Positions 57,185 through 64,000 of a stretch of 64,000 nucleotides of DNA are shown one piece after another. The stretch lies in assembly GCA_002723275.1 (NCBI GenBank), contig PBNZ01000035.1:20184-84183 (forward strand). Direction: 5' to 3'. The notes beneath the pieces were generated by a model. It was given only the letters and a program-made list of their open reading frames with translations, was not told the DNA's origin and searched no databases. Position 1 is the first letter of the stretch, and the number at the start of each line of letters is the position of its first letter. A program made the translations under genes and the position numbers. The stretch is from Planctomycetaceae bacterium (GTDB lineage: Bacteria > Planctomycetota > Planctomycetia > Pirellulales > Pirellulaceae).

Positions 57185-57508
57185 TCAATCGTTCGCGACT
57201 CCCAGCGACGCCAGAAACTCGCTCATCTCACCTGCAGCATGAGAATTCCCTTGCTGCCGGGCAACCTCGATGCCCTCCCTCAGCTTCTCTCGAGCTTCCG
57301 AAACGCGTGATAGGCCAGCTAATTGCTGCGCTGCCATGAAAAAGGCGGGCACATACGGAGGATCCTCGCTGGCTAATTCCTTTAAACCACTCAGACTCGA
57401 ATCGTGATCGCCCTCCTTGAAAAGCTCAAGGGCCAAACTGTAACGCAAAAAGACGTCTTTGGGATCATCGGCCAACATGGCCTCAATTTTTTCTTTTCGA
57501 GAACTCAT
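57185..57508 (-). CDS. Small TPR-repeat protein
   Basis: The 107-residue product has no signal peptide and about two to three TPR-like helical pairs (LRYSLALELFKEGDHDSSLSGL, VPAFFMAAQQLAGLSRVSEA). It is probably a cytoplasmic adaptor. The partner is unknown. The start at 57508 fits the first helix. Confidence 0.8.
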   Translation of the reverse strand: MSSRKEKIEAMLADDPKDVFLRYSLALELFKEGDHDSSLSGLKELASEDPPYVPAFFMAAQQLAGLSRVSEAREKLREGIEVARQQGNSHAAGEMSEFLASLGVAND

Positions 57509-57665
57509 CGACGCTCCTCCAACACAAGCACTAGCGCCGGCACTGCATGCAAGCCGGCGTCAAAAATGGCCTAATCCGAAAATCTTATTTAATCCGCGCC
57601 GCCCATCTAACCGATAAGAAACACGCGCCAAAAATCCAACTCTTTGTTTTGACGGGAAAAGAGCG

Positions 57666-59777
57666 ATGCAAGTAAAACATCTATTCTTAGCGACCGCCCT
57701 TACCAGCTTACTGGTAACGGCCACGTATGCTCAGTCCCCCACGGGGACGGCGAGCACGACGGAAACCTCCAGTCGCCGAGTCCAAACGACGGCTCCGATC
57801 CTTGATGGCCAGGCAAATCTGTCAGCCACCAAGGTCGATGAGGGTACCAAATCAGGCAAGTTGAGCGAAACTCCTCCGGCTGAGGCGAAAGCGGCGACGC
57901 ATTTTGACACCTCCGGTGGAGAAAGCGACTCGAATGGCGTCACCAATCGACTTCGCCAGATCCGAACGGCCAAGGTGTATGAAGAGCTAAAGCCTATCGA
58001 AAAGCCGGAAACGCAGACTTCACGACGAACGAAAACGGTTGCAAAACCGAGTGAAAGCGTCGCGACCGAGACGGATTCGGACACCGGCAGCCCTGTCCAA
58101 AATCTTCCCTCGGTCATGAAAAAGCCCACGGTTCGCCAAGATGTGCCCAAGGCCGCCGCGCCACGCGTCACGACTCGTGAATCGAACGACAGCAAGTCAG
58201 CTTCTCCCAAGGATGGTTTTTCGGAAAACCAATCATCGGATCCAACTGAAAAAGTAGCAGCGGCTCCGAAGGCAACCGCAGCTCCGAAGACACAGCCTCG
58301 TGAAACAGCCGTGGCGGCAGCTCCGTCGCAAGCCGACGCCCACGTGCTGATCACAAATCGGAGCCCCGTCCTGTCCGTTACGACACGGGGCCCTCGCACG
58401 ATCGTCGTAGGCAAAGAAGCTCTTTTCGAATTTGATCTTAAAAACGCAAGCGAAATTGCGGCGAAGAACGTTATCGTTCGAATGCATCTTCCGCATTGGA
58501 TTGAAGTCGCGAAACAAGACACCAGCGTCGGGTCGACACGCGTTGAGCCAGACCAGCAGGGTGACTCGACACTCAACTGGACCATTGCACACCTCAACGG
58601 CGAGGCTCATGAAAAGCTGAAGCTGAAGATCATCCCACGTGGAAGTCGACCACTGGACCTTGGAGTCACCTGGACATTTGTGCCCGCGAACAGCACGGCT
58701 CAAATTCAAGTGCAGGAACCGAAACTGGAAATGTCCGTAATCGGTCCTCAAGACGTGCTCTTTGGGGAAACCAAAATCTACACGATCACCATCTCGAATC
58801 CGGGAACGGGTGATGCTGAAAACGTCGTCTTGAATCTAAAGCCGCTCGTTCCTAGTGAACAGGCAGCAGGCGTACGTCAGATTGGAACGATTCGCGCGGG
58901 CACCCGACAAACGATTGAAGTCGAGCTCACCGCTAAACAGACGGGGCGCCTTCAGGTACAAGCTGAAGCGATGGCTGACAACGGCCTACGAGCTCAGGGT
59001 GCTCAAGAAGTTCGTGTGCGGCGAGCTGCTCTCGAAGTTCAAGTCAAAGCACCGTCGATGAAGTACGCGGGCACGAAGGCACGCTATACGATTCAGGTTA
59101 CGAACTCGGGTGATGCAGCGGCCCAAGACGTGGCAGCGATCGCAACCCTACCTGCTGGCGTCAAGGATATTGCCAGTTCGTCGGGCGGAAAGCTGGATAC
59201 CAAACAGGGTCAAGTCCACTGGAAACTGGGGTCGATTCGACCGGGTGCTTCGCGAGTTTTCGAACTCGAATGCACCCTGGTTTCACCGGGCAGCAACCGA
59301 TTGGACATGCAAGCCGTCGCTCATGGTGACGTTAATGCCCTGAGTTCTGCGGTAACAGCCGTTGAATCGTTAGCCGACCTCAAGATGACCGTCGACGATC
59401 CACACGGTGCAGTCGGTGTGGGAACGGACGTGATCTACGAAGTTAAGATCGAGAACCGCGGCACCAAGGCCGCTTCCAACATCCAACTCTACGGATTTTT
59501 CTCGGAAGGAATTGAACCAGCGGGCATTCGTGGCTGGCGAGGTTCAGTCAGCGAGGGAGAAGTGATCATTGAACGGATTCCACGTCTCGGCCCTGGCCAA
59601 GAAATGGTGATCAAGATCACTGCTAAAGCACACCGTTCCGGCGATCATGTTTTCCGTGCAGAACTTGAAAGCATCGACCCCGAGACCAAACTCGCGGTTG
59701 AGGAATGGACACGATTTTTTGGCGAGACGGAAACAGCTCAACAGGTCAACCGAGAAGAGCCTGCTGAACAGCGTTAG
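57666..59777 (+). CDS. Exported DUF11-type repeat envelope protein
   Basis: The 703-residue product has a signal peptide (HLFLATALTSLLVTATYA), a low-complexity Ala/Pro/Thr/Ser/Lys region to about residue 220, then four DUF11-type (conserved repeat) domains of about 110 residues. Recurrent elements are NPGTGDAENVVLNL, NSGDAAAQDVAAIATLPAGV and NRGTKAASNIQLYGFFSEG. Such repeats occur in large cell-wall and Chlamydia OmcB-like proteins and in planctomycete envelope proteins. A terminator follows. The protein is probably structural. Confidence 0.85.
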   Translation: MQVKHLFLATALTSLLVTATYAQSPTGTASTTETSSRRVQTTAPILDGQANLSATKVDEGTKSGKLSETPPAEAKAATHFDTSGGESDSNGVTNRLRQIRTAKVYEELKPIEKPETQTSRRTKTVAKPSESVATETDSDTGSPVQNLPSVMKKPTVRQDVPKAAAPRVTTRESNDSKSASPKDGFSENQSSDPTEKVAAAPKATAAPKTQPRETAVAAAPSQADAHVLITNRSPVLSVTTRGPRTIVVGKEALFEFDLKNASEIAAKNVIVRMHLPHWIEVAKQDTSVGSTRVEPDQQGDSTLNWTIAHLNGEAHEKLKLKIIPRGSRPLDLGVTWTFVPANSTAQIQVQEPKLEMSVIGPQDVLFGETKIYTITISNPGTGDAENVVLNLKPLVPSEQAAGVRQIGTIRAGTRQTIEVELTAKQTGRLQVQAEAMADNGLRAQGAQEVRVRRAALEVQVKAPSMKYAGTKARYTIQVTNSGDAAAQDVAAIATLPAGVKDIASSSGGKLDTKQGQVHWKLGSIRPGASRVFELECTLVSPGSNRLDMQAVAHGDVNALSSAVTAVESLADLKMTVDDPHGAVGVGTDVIYEVKIENRGTKAASNIQLYGFFSEGIEPAGIRGWRGSVSEGEVIIERIPRLGPGQEMVIKITAKAHRSGDHVFRAELESIDPETKLAVEEWTRFFGETETAQQVNREEPAEQR

Positions 59778-59822
59778 TCCATCAAGTCGATCCCGTCTTC
59801 CCGTCGGGAGAGAGAAAGGGCG

Positions 59823-59853
59823 AAGGCCGTCGGAATTTCCGGCGGCCTTTTTT
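59823..59853 (+). terminator. Rho-independent terminator
   Basis: A stem of about 11 bases (AAGGCCGTCGG/CCGGCGGCCTT with one T-G wobble, loop AATTT) is followed by T's. It ends the DUF11 protein transcript and lies just ahead of the convergent RNase D gene. Confidence 0.85.
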
Positions 59854-59863
59854 CATCGAACGA

Positions 59864-61042
59864 CTAGGAGATTGGCTCAAACGAAAGAGGATTGTCGGAC
59901 TTGGGGTCACGGATTCTGATCGCTGTTCGCCCCTCCAAAACGTCATCGAGTGTCCGCCCAACAACTTCAGATCGCCACCCCGTCGCCAATGCCGGCACTT
60001 CATCATCTGCGGACTGACTGAGTCGATAATCAACAAGATCGCGTACATCTTGAACTGTCCCCACGAGACTGGGGGCGAGGTTTTGCGTTCGGCAAACGGT
60101 ACTCAAGGCTGTGGCGATAAACTGCCCCACCAGGCTTGGTTGATTGGAGGTGCGACTACGTTTGATTTTAGGCCATTCGCTTTTGGGCAATTCAAGAGCG
60201 GCACGAATGGCTTCAGCAATCTCGGGAAAATGCCGCTTGGCAACCGTTCGGTCAATCCCTCGAATCGCCTGAATCTGCTTCACTTCACTCTTGCCTCGAC
60301 GAGCCAATTCGACAATCAGATCATCTCGCAGGACTCGACGGGGAGGTCGATTTTGCTGCTGCGCCTGCCGCTCGCGCCAACGCCATAATTCGCGGACAAT
60401 CACCATCGCCTTTTCGGACAAACCCGAGGTGCCCGAAACGCGACGCCAGTTTTCCCGATTCTCGAAATTCTCGAGCTCTTGCTGCCACTGCTTCATTTCG
60501 TCGTCCAGCCAGGCACGTCGATTCCACTTTTGCAGTTTTGCATCAATCGACTCGTAAAGCTCTTCCAGGTAGAGCACATCCTGCAAGGCATACTCGATCT
60601 GACGATCGGAGAGGGGTCGACGCCGCCAGTCGGTTCGTGTCTCCCCCTTGGCAAGTGAACGATCCAACAATTTCGACAGGAGCTTCCCGTAGGCGGCTGG
60701 ATATTCGAGTCCGATCAGTCCTGCAGCGATTTGAGTATCAAACAATCCCGCTGGCCATTTCCCCGTGTCGTGAAGACAAAACCGGAATTCCTCTCGCCCG
60801 GCATGCACGATCGTCTCGTGCTCGCCTCCAGCCAAGACGTCCCAAAACGGAGCCACGGAATCGACCTCTTTGGGATCGATGACGGCCAACACCCCCTCCG
60901 CGGCCACTTGAATCAGGCAAAGATCCGGTCGGTAGGTATCTTCCGACACGAATTCCGTATCAAAAGCGATGCGTGGGACGCCCTTCAACTGCTGACAGAT
61001 GCGTTCCAGATCAGATTGGGTTCGAATGTAATCGTGCTTCAC
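59864..61042 (-). CDS. rnd: Ribonuclease D
   Basis: The open frame runs on to 61375, but the family homology begins near a GTG at 61042, which gives 392 residues (E. coli RNase D has 375). The DEDDy exonuclease is complete: D28 and E30 in FDTEF, the second Asp in LFDTQIAAGL, and YALQDVLYL. A HRDC domain (about 210-290; AMVIVRELWRWRERQAQQQN) follows, then a C-terminal helical segment. RNase D trims tRNA and other structured RNA 3' ends, and a tRNA-Ser gene lies about 390 bases away on the other strand. The start position is the uncertain part. Confidence 0.85.
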   Translation of the reverse strand: MKHDYIRTQSDLERICQQLKGVPRIAFDTEFVSEDTYRPDLCLIQVAAEGVLAVIDPKEVDSVAPFWDVLAGGEHETIVHAGREEFRFCLHDTGKWPAGLFDTQIAAGLIGLEYPAAYGKLLSKLLDRSLAKGETRTDWRRRPLSDRQIEYALQDVLYLEELYESIDAKLQKWNRRAWLDDEMKQWQQELENFENRENWRRVSGTSGLSEKAMVIVRELWRWRERQAQQQNRPPRRVLRDDLIVELARRGKSEVKQIQAIRGIDRTVAKRHFPEIAEAIRAALELPKSEWPKIKRSRTSNQPSLVGQFIATALSTVCRTQNLAPSLVGTVQDVRDLVDYRLSQSADDEVPALATGWRSEVVGRTLDDVLEGRTAIRIRDPKSDNPLSFEPIS

Positions 61043-61428
61043 CAGTGCTATCTTTCCAGAGTCGCTGAGCAGGTACAGATCATGAGACAGTCGCGGCGTC
61101 GCCGGGGAGCGACAAGGTGTGACCGAAGCCTTAATCAGACAACGGCCAACTTCCGATCGCCAGAGGGGCTCTATCGATCGACAGGTGGGCTCTGCCTGTA
61201 TCGTAGTCGAGTCAGTGAGACAGAGCCAGTCGACTTTGGCAACAGAGTCACCGAGCAGGTGTGGTGCCGCCGCGCCGTCACAGCCCGCGGAATCGTCTAA
61301 ATCCGTCTTCTTGCTGATTCGATCGGAATGACTGCGACTGGACGGCTGAGTTCGCCTAGCCTTACATAGATTCATCGAGTACGATTCGGGATACCGCTCA
61401 ACCGAGCTGTTTCGGTTTGAGCCATTCG
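61043..61428. other. Region between RNase D and tRNA-Ser
   Basis: This 386-base region holds the upstream part of the open frame of RNase D (minus strand, to 61375). Its translation shows no recognisable domain, so I do not count it as coding. No other gene was seen. Confidence 0.4.
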
Positions 61429-61510
61429 GGAGGGTAAGCGAATGGCTAGCGGCCTCATTGGAAATGAGGTGCTCCGTATGGAGTTGCGGGTTCGAGTCCC
61501 GTGCCCTCCG
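61429..61510 (+). tRNA. tRNA-Ser (anticodon GGA)
   Basis: The acceptor stem GGAGGGT pairs with GCCCTCC, with discriminator G. The anticodon stem CCTCA/TGAGG carries loop TTGGAAA, giving anticodon GGA. A long variable arm (CTCC-GTAT-GGAG) marks a type II tRNA, and the T arm GCGGG-TTCGAGT-CCCGT is standard. CCA is not encoded. The D arm is irregular: position 8 is A rather than T if the acceptor stem is placed as above, and the D stem pairs poorly. Confidence 0.85.
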
Positions 61511-61800
61511 CTGCCTAATGGTGTTAAATCAACGCCTACTTCGTGAATTCTAACGTCGCGGCATGATGCCCTGAGCCGCCTGATAGGCGGCCGATTGGCG
61601 AGCGTTGCTGAAGCTCGCCATGCCTCTGCCATGCTCTGAATGCAGTTCTCCTTCCGGCAAAACAAGCACGGATCGCTCCCTCATCGAGTACCCAAAGAGA
61701 CAGCCGACAACTAGAATCGGCGGTCGAGATCCGTGCATGAACACGGAACAGGGAAGCCACCAAATGGCAGGAATTTTGAACCTCACTCAAGACGGAAGCC

Positions 61801-62277
61801 ATGAGCACATCGTTAACATTACAGGAGCTGACTCGACAAATCCGTCGTGACACGCTGAGTCTCTTGGATGCCGCGGAACCCGAGTGGCTCACCTACACGC
61901 CTCCGGGAACCTCGAATCATATCCTCTGGCATGCCGGACATATCCTCTGGCTTCTGGATGTGCTTTGCATCCAATTGCTCAACCCTGACGGCAGTGAACT
62001 GCCGGAAAACTGGGACGAACGTTTCGGCATGAACGGCGCACCGCCAGCAAGCAGAAAAGAATGGCCGTCAATTGATGAGCTCAAGGATCTCCTGCATTCT
62101 CAACTCTATTTTGTTTTGGACCTATTGGACGATGCCGACGAAGAAGTTGCGGAAGTCGCAGATTCTTCAAAAGGTTCCGCGACGATCGAAGCGAGCATTA
62201 TCCATGCCCTGCACGATGAGGCCAAACATGGCGGTGAAATCTGCTTGCTGATGAAGCTCTGTCGAAATCGCGAATAA
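61801..62277 (+). CDS. DinB-like four-helix protein
   Basis: The 158-residue product fits the DinB/YfiT superfamily in length and has the three-His metal site: H in SNHILWHAGHILW near residue 40-47 and H in LHDEAKHGGEI near the C-terminus. Members bind a divalent metal and often act as thiol-dependent transferases, but many have no known role. It has no signal peptide and stands alone on the plus strand. Confidence 0.83.
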   Translation: MSTSLTLQELTRQIRRDTLSLLDAAEPEWLTYTPPGTSNHILWHAGHILWLLDVLCIQLLNPDGSELPENWDERFGMNGAPPASRKEWPSIDELKDLLHSQLYFVLDLLDDADEEVAEVADSSKGSATIEASIIHALHDEAKHGGEICLLMKLCRNRE

Positions 62278-62470
62278 GCGAGACTGCGGTGCCAGAAGCA
62301 TTTGTCGTAAGTGTTGGAGAAGATCGGCAACTTGAAGTCGGTGAACCGAATTTAGACATTAACGCACCACAAGTTTCCATGGCAATGTCACCCAACGACA
62401 ACTTGAATCGCGATTACTTCATGTTTCTGTTGAACCATCGCACGCACCCGACATATTCGAGGGGCGGGTA

Positions 62471-62755
62471 ATGCTCATGAAAAACAGTGTTGCCGCAGCG
62501 GCTCGAGAGGCGACATTGCCCCATTCTACCGAGCAAACCGTCACTGAAATCGCCACGAACTACACGGATCAAGTATCGCCCGAGACGGCGACGATGTCCA
62601 TCTCGCCATTACTCAGCTCAATCGAAGCAGGGGATATGATTACCGTCACGGTAACCATCCCAGCAAGCGCCATTAGTCCACTCGGATCGACCTGGATGGG
62701 AGAAGACTTTCAAGTTGGTGGCAGCGCATCGATGCGACACGTAGGCTATCAATAG
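62471..62755 (+). pseudogene. TadE-like pilus protein remnant
   Basis: The 94-residue frame matches the extracellular part of planctomycete TadE-type pseudopilins: KNSVAAAAREATLP, TISP-like core, TVTVTIPASAISPLG and GGSASMRHVGYQ. The normal N-terminal transmembrane helix is missing. Upstream in the same frame, without a start codon, DIFEGRV reads on toward the expected helix end but the frame soon hits a stop at 62360. A 60-codon frame at 62289-62471 in another phase has no recognisable content. It looks like a decayed gene; no other tad gene is in the window. Confidence 0.55.
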
Positions 62756-62777
62756 CAGGCATTCTCAATATCCCCCG

Positions 62778-63164
62778 CTATCCAACCGCCTTTTCCGCTA
62801 CCTGTCCACTCTCACCGCGATAGGCATCAAGCACGGCGGTTTCAATCATCTGACGACAGACAGGATTAATGGGATGCGCCACGTCAAAATGGATTTTAGT
62901 TTCGCCCTGTCGAGTTGTATCGCTCCGATCACATTCGTGACCGCAATTCATGCAAAACTTTGCATCAATCGGATTCTTCATTCGGCAGTGGCGACACTTA
63001 ACCGTGAGTTTGCGACTCGGCATTGCAATGAGCAATCCGCCGGCCTTTTCGATGATACGGATGTTATGCACAACGAATTCGTTGTCGATAACAATCGCAC
63101 AATAGGCTCGAAGACGATCTTCGCCGCCCTCACAAAGATTCACCTGGACTTCGGTAATTCGCAC
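62778..63164 (-). CDS. spoVG: SpoVG-family protein with inserted zinc ribbon
   Basis: The 128-residue product begins with MRITEVQVNL and has LRAYCAIVIDNEFVVHNIRI and LLIAMPSRK, then DVAHPINPVCRQMIETAVLDAY, all SpoVG signature segments. Between the AMPSRK and DVAHPINP halves is an insertion with a CxxC...CxxC zinc ribbon (C57, C60, C71, C74). SpoVG of about 85-100 residues binds RNA/DNA and regulates cell division and virulence genes in Firmicutes. The ribbon probably changes nucleic-acid contact. The upstream region to 63434 contains the promoter. Confidence 0.88.
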   Translation of the reverse strand: MRITEVQVNLCEGGEDRLRAYCAIVIDNEFVVHNIRIIEKAGGLLIAMPSRKLTVKCRHCRMKNPIDAKFCMNCGHECDRSDTTRQGETKIHFDVAHPINPVCRQMIETAVLDAYRGESGQVAEKAVG

Positions 63165-63434
63165 TGTACTTCCCCCGTTGTTTACCTTTCTCGGCGTGAC
63201 CCTACTCGGTACGGACGAAAACGAATCCCCTCTTTAACAGCCTCAGTGTATGACACGATCCGAAATAATTAAAGTTTTTTGAAAGCCAATGCGCTCGAAT
63301 TTACGCGAACAAGGCTGACGGTTTACCGCCAAAACAATCAAATGCCGACTGGACGGAGGATCTCAGTCCAGTAGGCTTGTCTTCCATCGCATGAATTACC
63401 CATACAACATTGCGACTGCGAGAGGAGCTGAATA

Positions 63435-64000
63435 GTGAAAATCGTTGTCCTAGACGGATCTACTCTTAACCCAGGTGATAATCCTTGGACTGGGCTCGAA
63501 CAGTTAGGGGAGCTAATTGTCCATGAAAGAACCGAACCTGAGCGTTTACTCGAACGTTGTGAGGGTGCGGATGTTCTCGTCACCAACAAGGTTCCTCTCC
63601 GACGTGAAACGCTTGAACAGCTTCCACAGCTCAAGTTCATCACAGTAACTGCCACAGGCTTTGATTGTGTTGACGGCGAAGCAGCTCGAGAACGCCAGAT
63701 CTCGGTGGCGAATGTGCCAGTCTACGGGACGGACTCGGTTGCTCAGCACATCTTTGCGCTCTTACTCCACATCCTGCACCGAGTTGACGTGCACGATGAA
63801 GCGGTCCAAGCCGGCGAATGGGCGGAGCGAGCGAATTTCAGTTTCTGGAAAGTTCCCTTAACGGAATTGAGCGGCAAAACCTTAGGGATCATTGGTTTCG
63901 GCCGCATCGGGCGCGAGGTGGGCAACTTAGGTCACGCCTTCGGTATGCATGTCATGGCTGCTTCACGACGTCGCCAGGATCCCCCGAGTTATTCCCCCTT
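63435..64000 (+). CDS. D-2-hydroxyacid dehydrogenase, N-terminal part
   Basis: The gene runs off the end of the window. The GTG at 63435 has GAGGAG about eight bases upstream and begins KIVVLDGSTLNPGDNPW. The NAD-binding fold is clear (GIIGFGRIGREVGNLGHAFG), and TGFDCVDGEAARERQISVANVP is the usual substrate-binding segment of glycerate/hydroxypyruvate or phosphoglycerate dehydrogenases. Which substrate it uses cannot be decided from the first half. Confidence 0.9.
   Translation, partial: MKIVVLDGSTLNPGDNPWTGLEQLGELIVHERTEPERLLERCEGADVLVTNKVPLRRETLEQLPQLKFITVTATGFDCVDGEAARERQISVANVPVYGTDSVAQHIFALLLHILHRVDVHDEAVQAGEWAERANFSFWKVPLTELSGKTLGIIGFGRIGREVGNLGHAFGMHVMAASRRRQDPPSYSP

Noticed and set aside
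61043-61375. N-terminal extension of the RNase D frame
   Set aside because: The extension has no domain and would make the protein about 110 residues longer than the family; the GTG at 61042 fits better.
61372-61665. Minus-strand frame across the tRNA
   Set aside because: It is antisense to a well-formed tRNA gene and has no recognisable protein content.
62289-62471. 60-codon frame just before the TadE remnant
   Set aside because: GTG start without a ribosome site and no recognised motif; it is more likely part of the same decayed locus.

Overview
The window comes from a member of the Planctomycetota, most likely a marine Pirellulales-type organism. The evidence is gene content: DUF1501, DUF1549/DUF1553 and PSCyt1 proteins, a DUF1598 protein, an N-terminal LEPR-type signal on a giant protein, a PEP-CTERM sorting tail, dockerin-like EF-hand repeats, CRTAC1 (FG-GAP/ASPIC) proteins, and methanofuran-type genes in a bacterium. 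Genes lie on both strands, base composition looks moderately GC-rich and even, and no insertion sequence, phage or CRISPR array was seen.

Layout. 1-3.9 kb: end of a suf operon (sufC end, sufB, sufD, then an unusual Rieske-like/MIP18 fusion). 4.3-9.1 kb: a large unknown membrane protein run together with three genes that match the methanofuran enzymes MfnD, MfnF and MfnE. 9.1-16.1 kb: a DUF1598 protein, an FHA-GAF-sigma54 activator, a glycosyltransferase and two Gfo/Idh/MocA oxidoreductases. 16.6-19.9 kb: a three-gene unit of a Cys-rich anchored envelope protein with an FtsX/LolD-type ABC pair. 19.9-24.8 kb: a molybdate/tungstate and sulfur-carrier locus: a tandem ModA-like binding protein and ModB-like permease on the plus strand, facing a minus-strand ModC-like ATPase, MoaD/ThiS-like carrier and MoeB/ThiF-like enzyme, with an SDR between. 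24.9-26.7 kb: a DUF2007 zinc-ribbon membrane protein and a nitrilase-family amidohydrolase.

27-52.7 kb is the accessory-looking part. A predicted membrane cytochrome fuses a His-bearing transmembrane module, five CxxCH hemes and TPRs. Next come a membrane-anchored CRTAC1 protein, a CRTAC1 lipoprotein plus TPR lipoprotein pair, a lectin-like/dockerin/PEP-CTERM protein, a second paralogous CRTAC1 plus TPR pair, and a 2168-residue LEPR/LTD/CotH/lectin/dockerin protein. After an RraA-family gene on the other strand there is a PSCyt1-DUF1549-DUF1553 plus DUF1501 pair. Nearly all of these are predicted to be exported or membrane-anchored, so the block reads as an envelope or cell-surface system. 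It is the best candidate here for something undescribed.

52.7-56.4 kb: a minus-strand operon of bioB followed by a complete NMT1/THI5-type ABC transporter. 56.6-64 kb: a PSP1-domain protein, a small TPR protein, a DUF11-repeat envelope protein, RNase D, a type II tRNA-Ser(GGA), a DinB-like protein, a decayed TadE-like pseudogene, a SpoVG homologue with an inserted zinc ribbon, and the start of a D-2-hydroxyacid dehydrogenase that runs off the end. All functional assignments come from reading motifs; no database search was possible.
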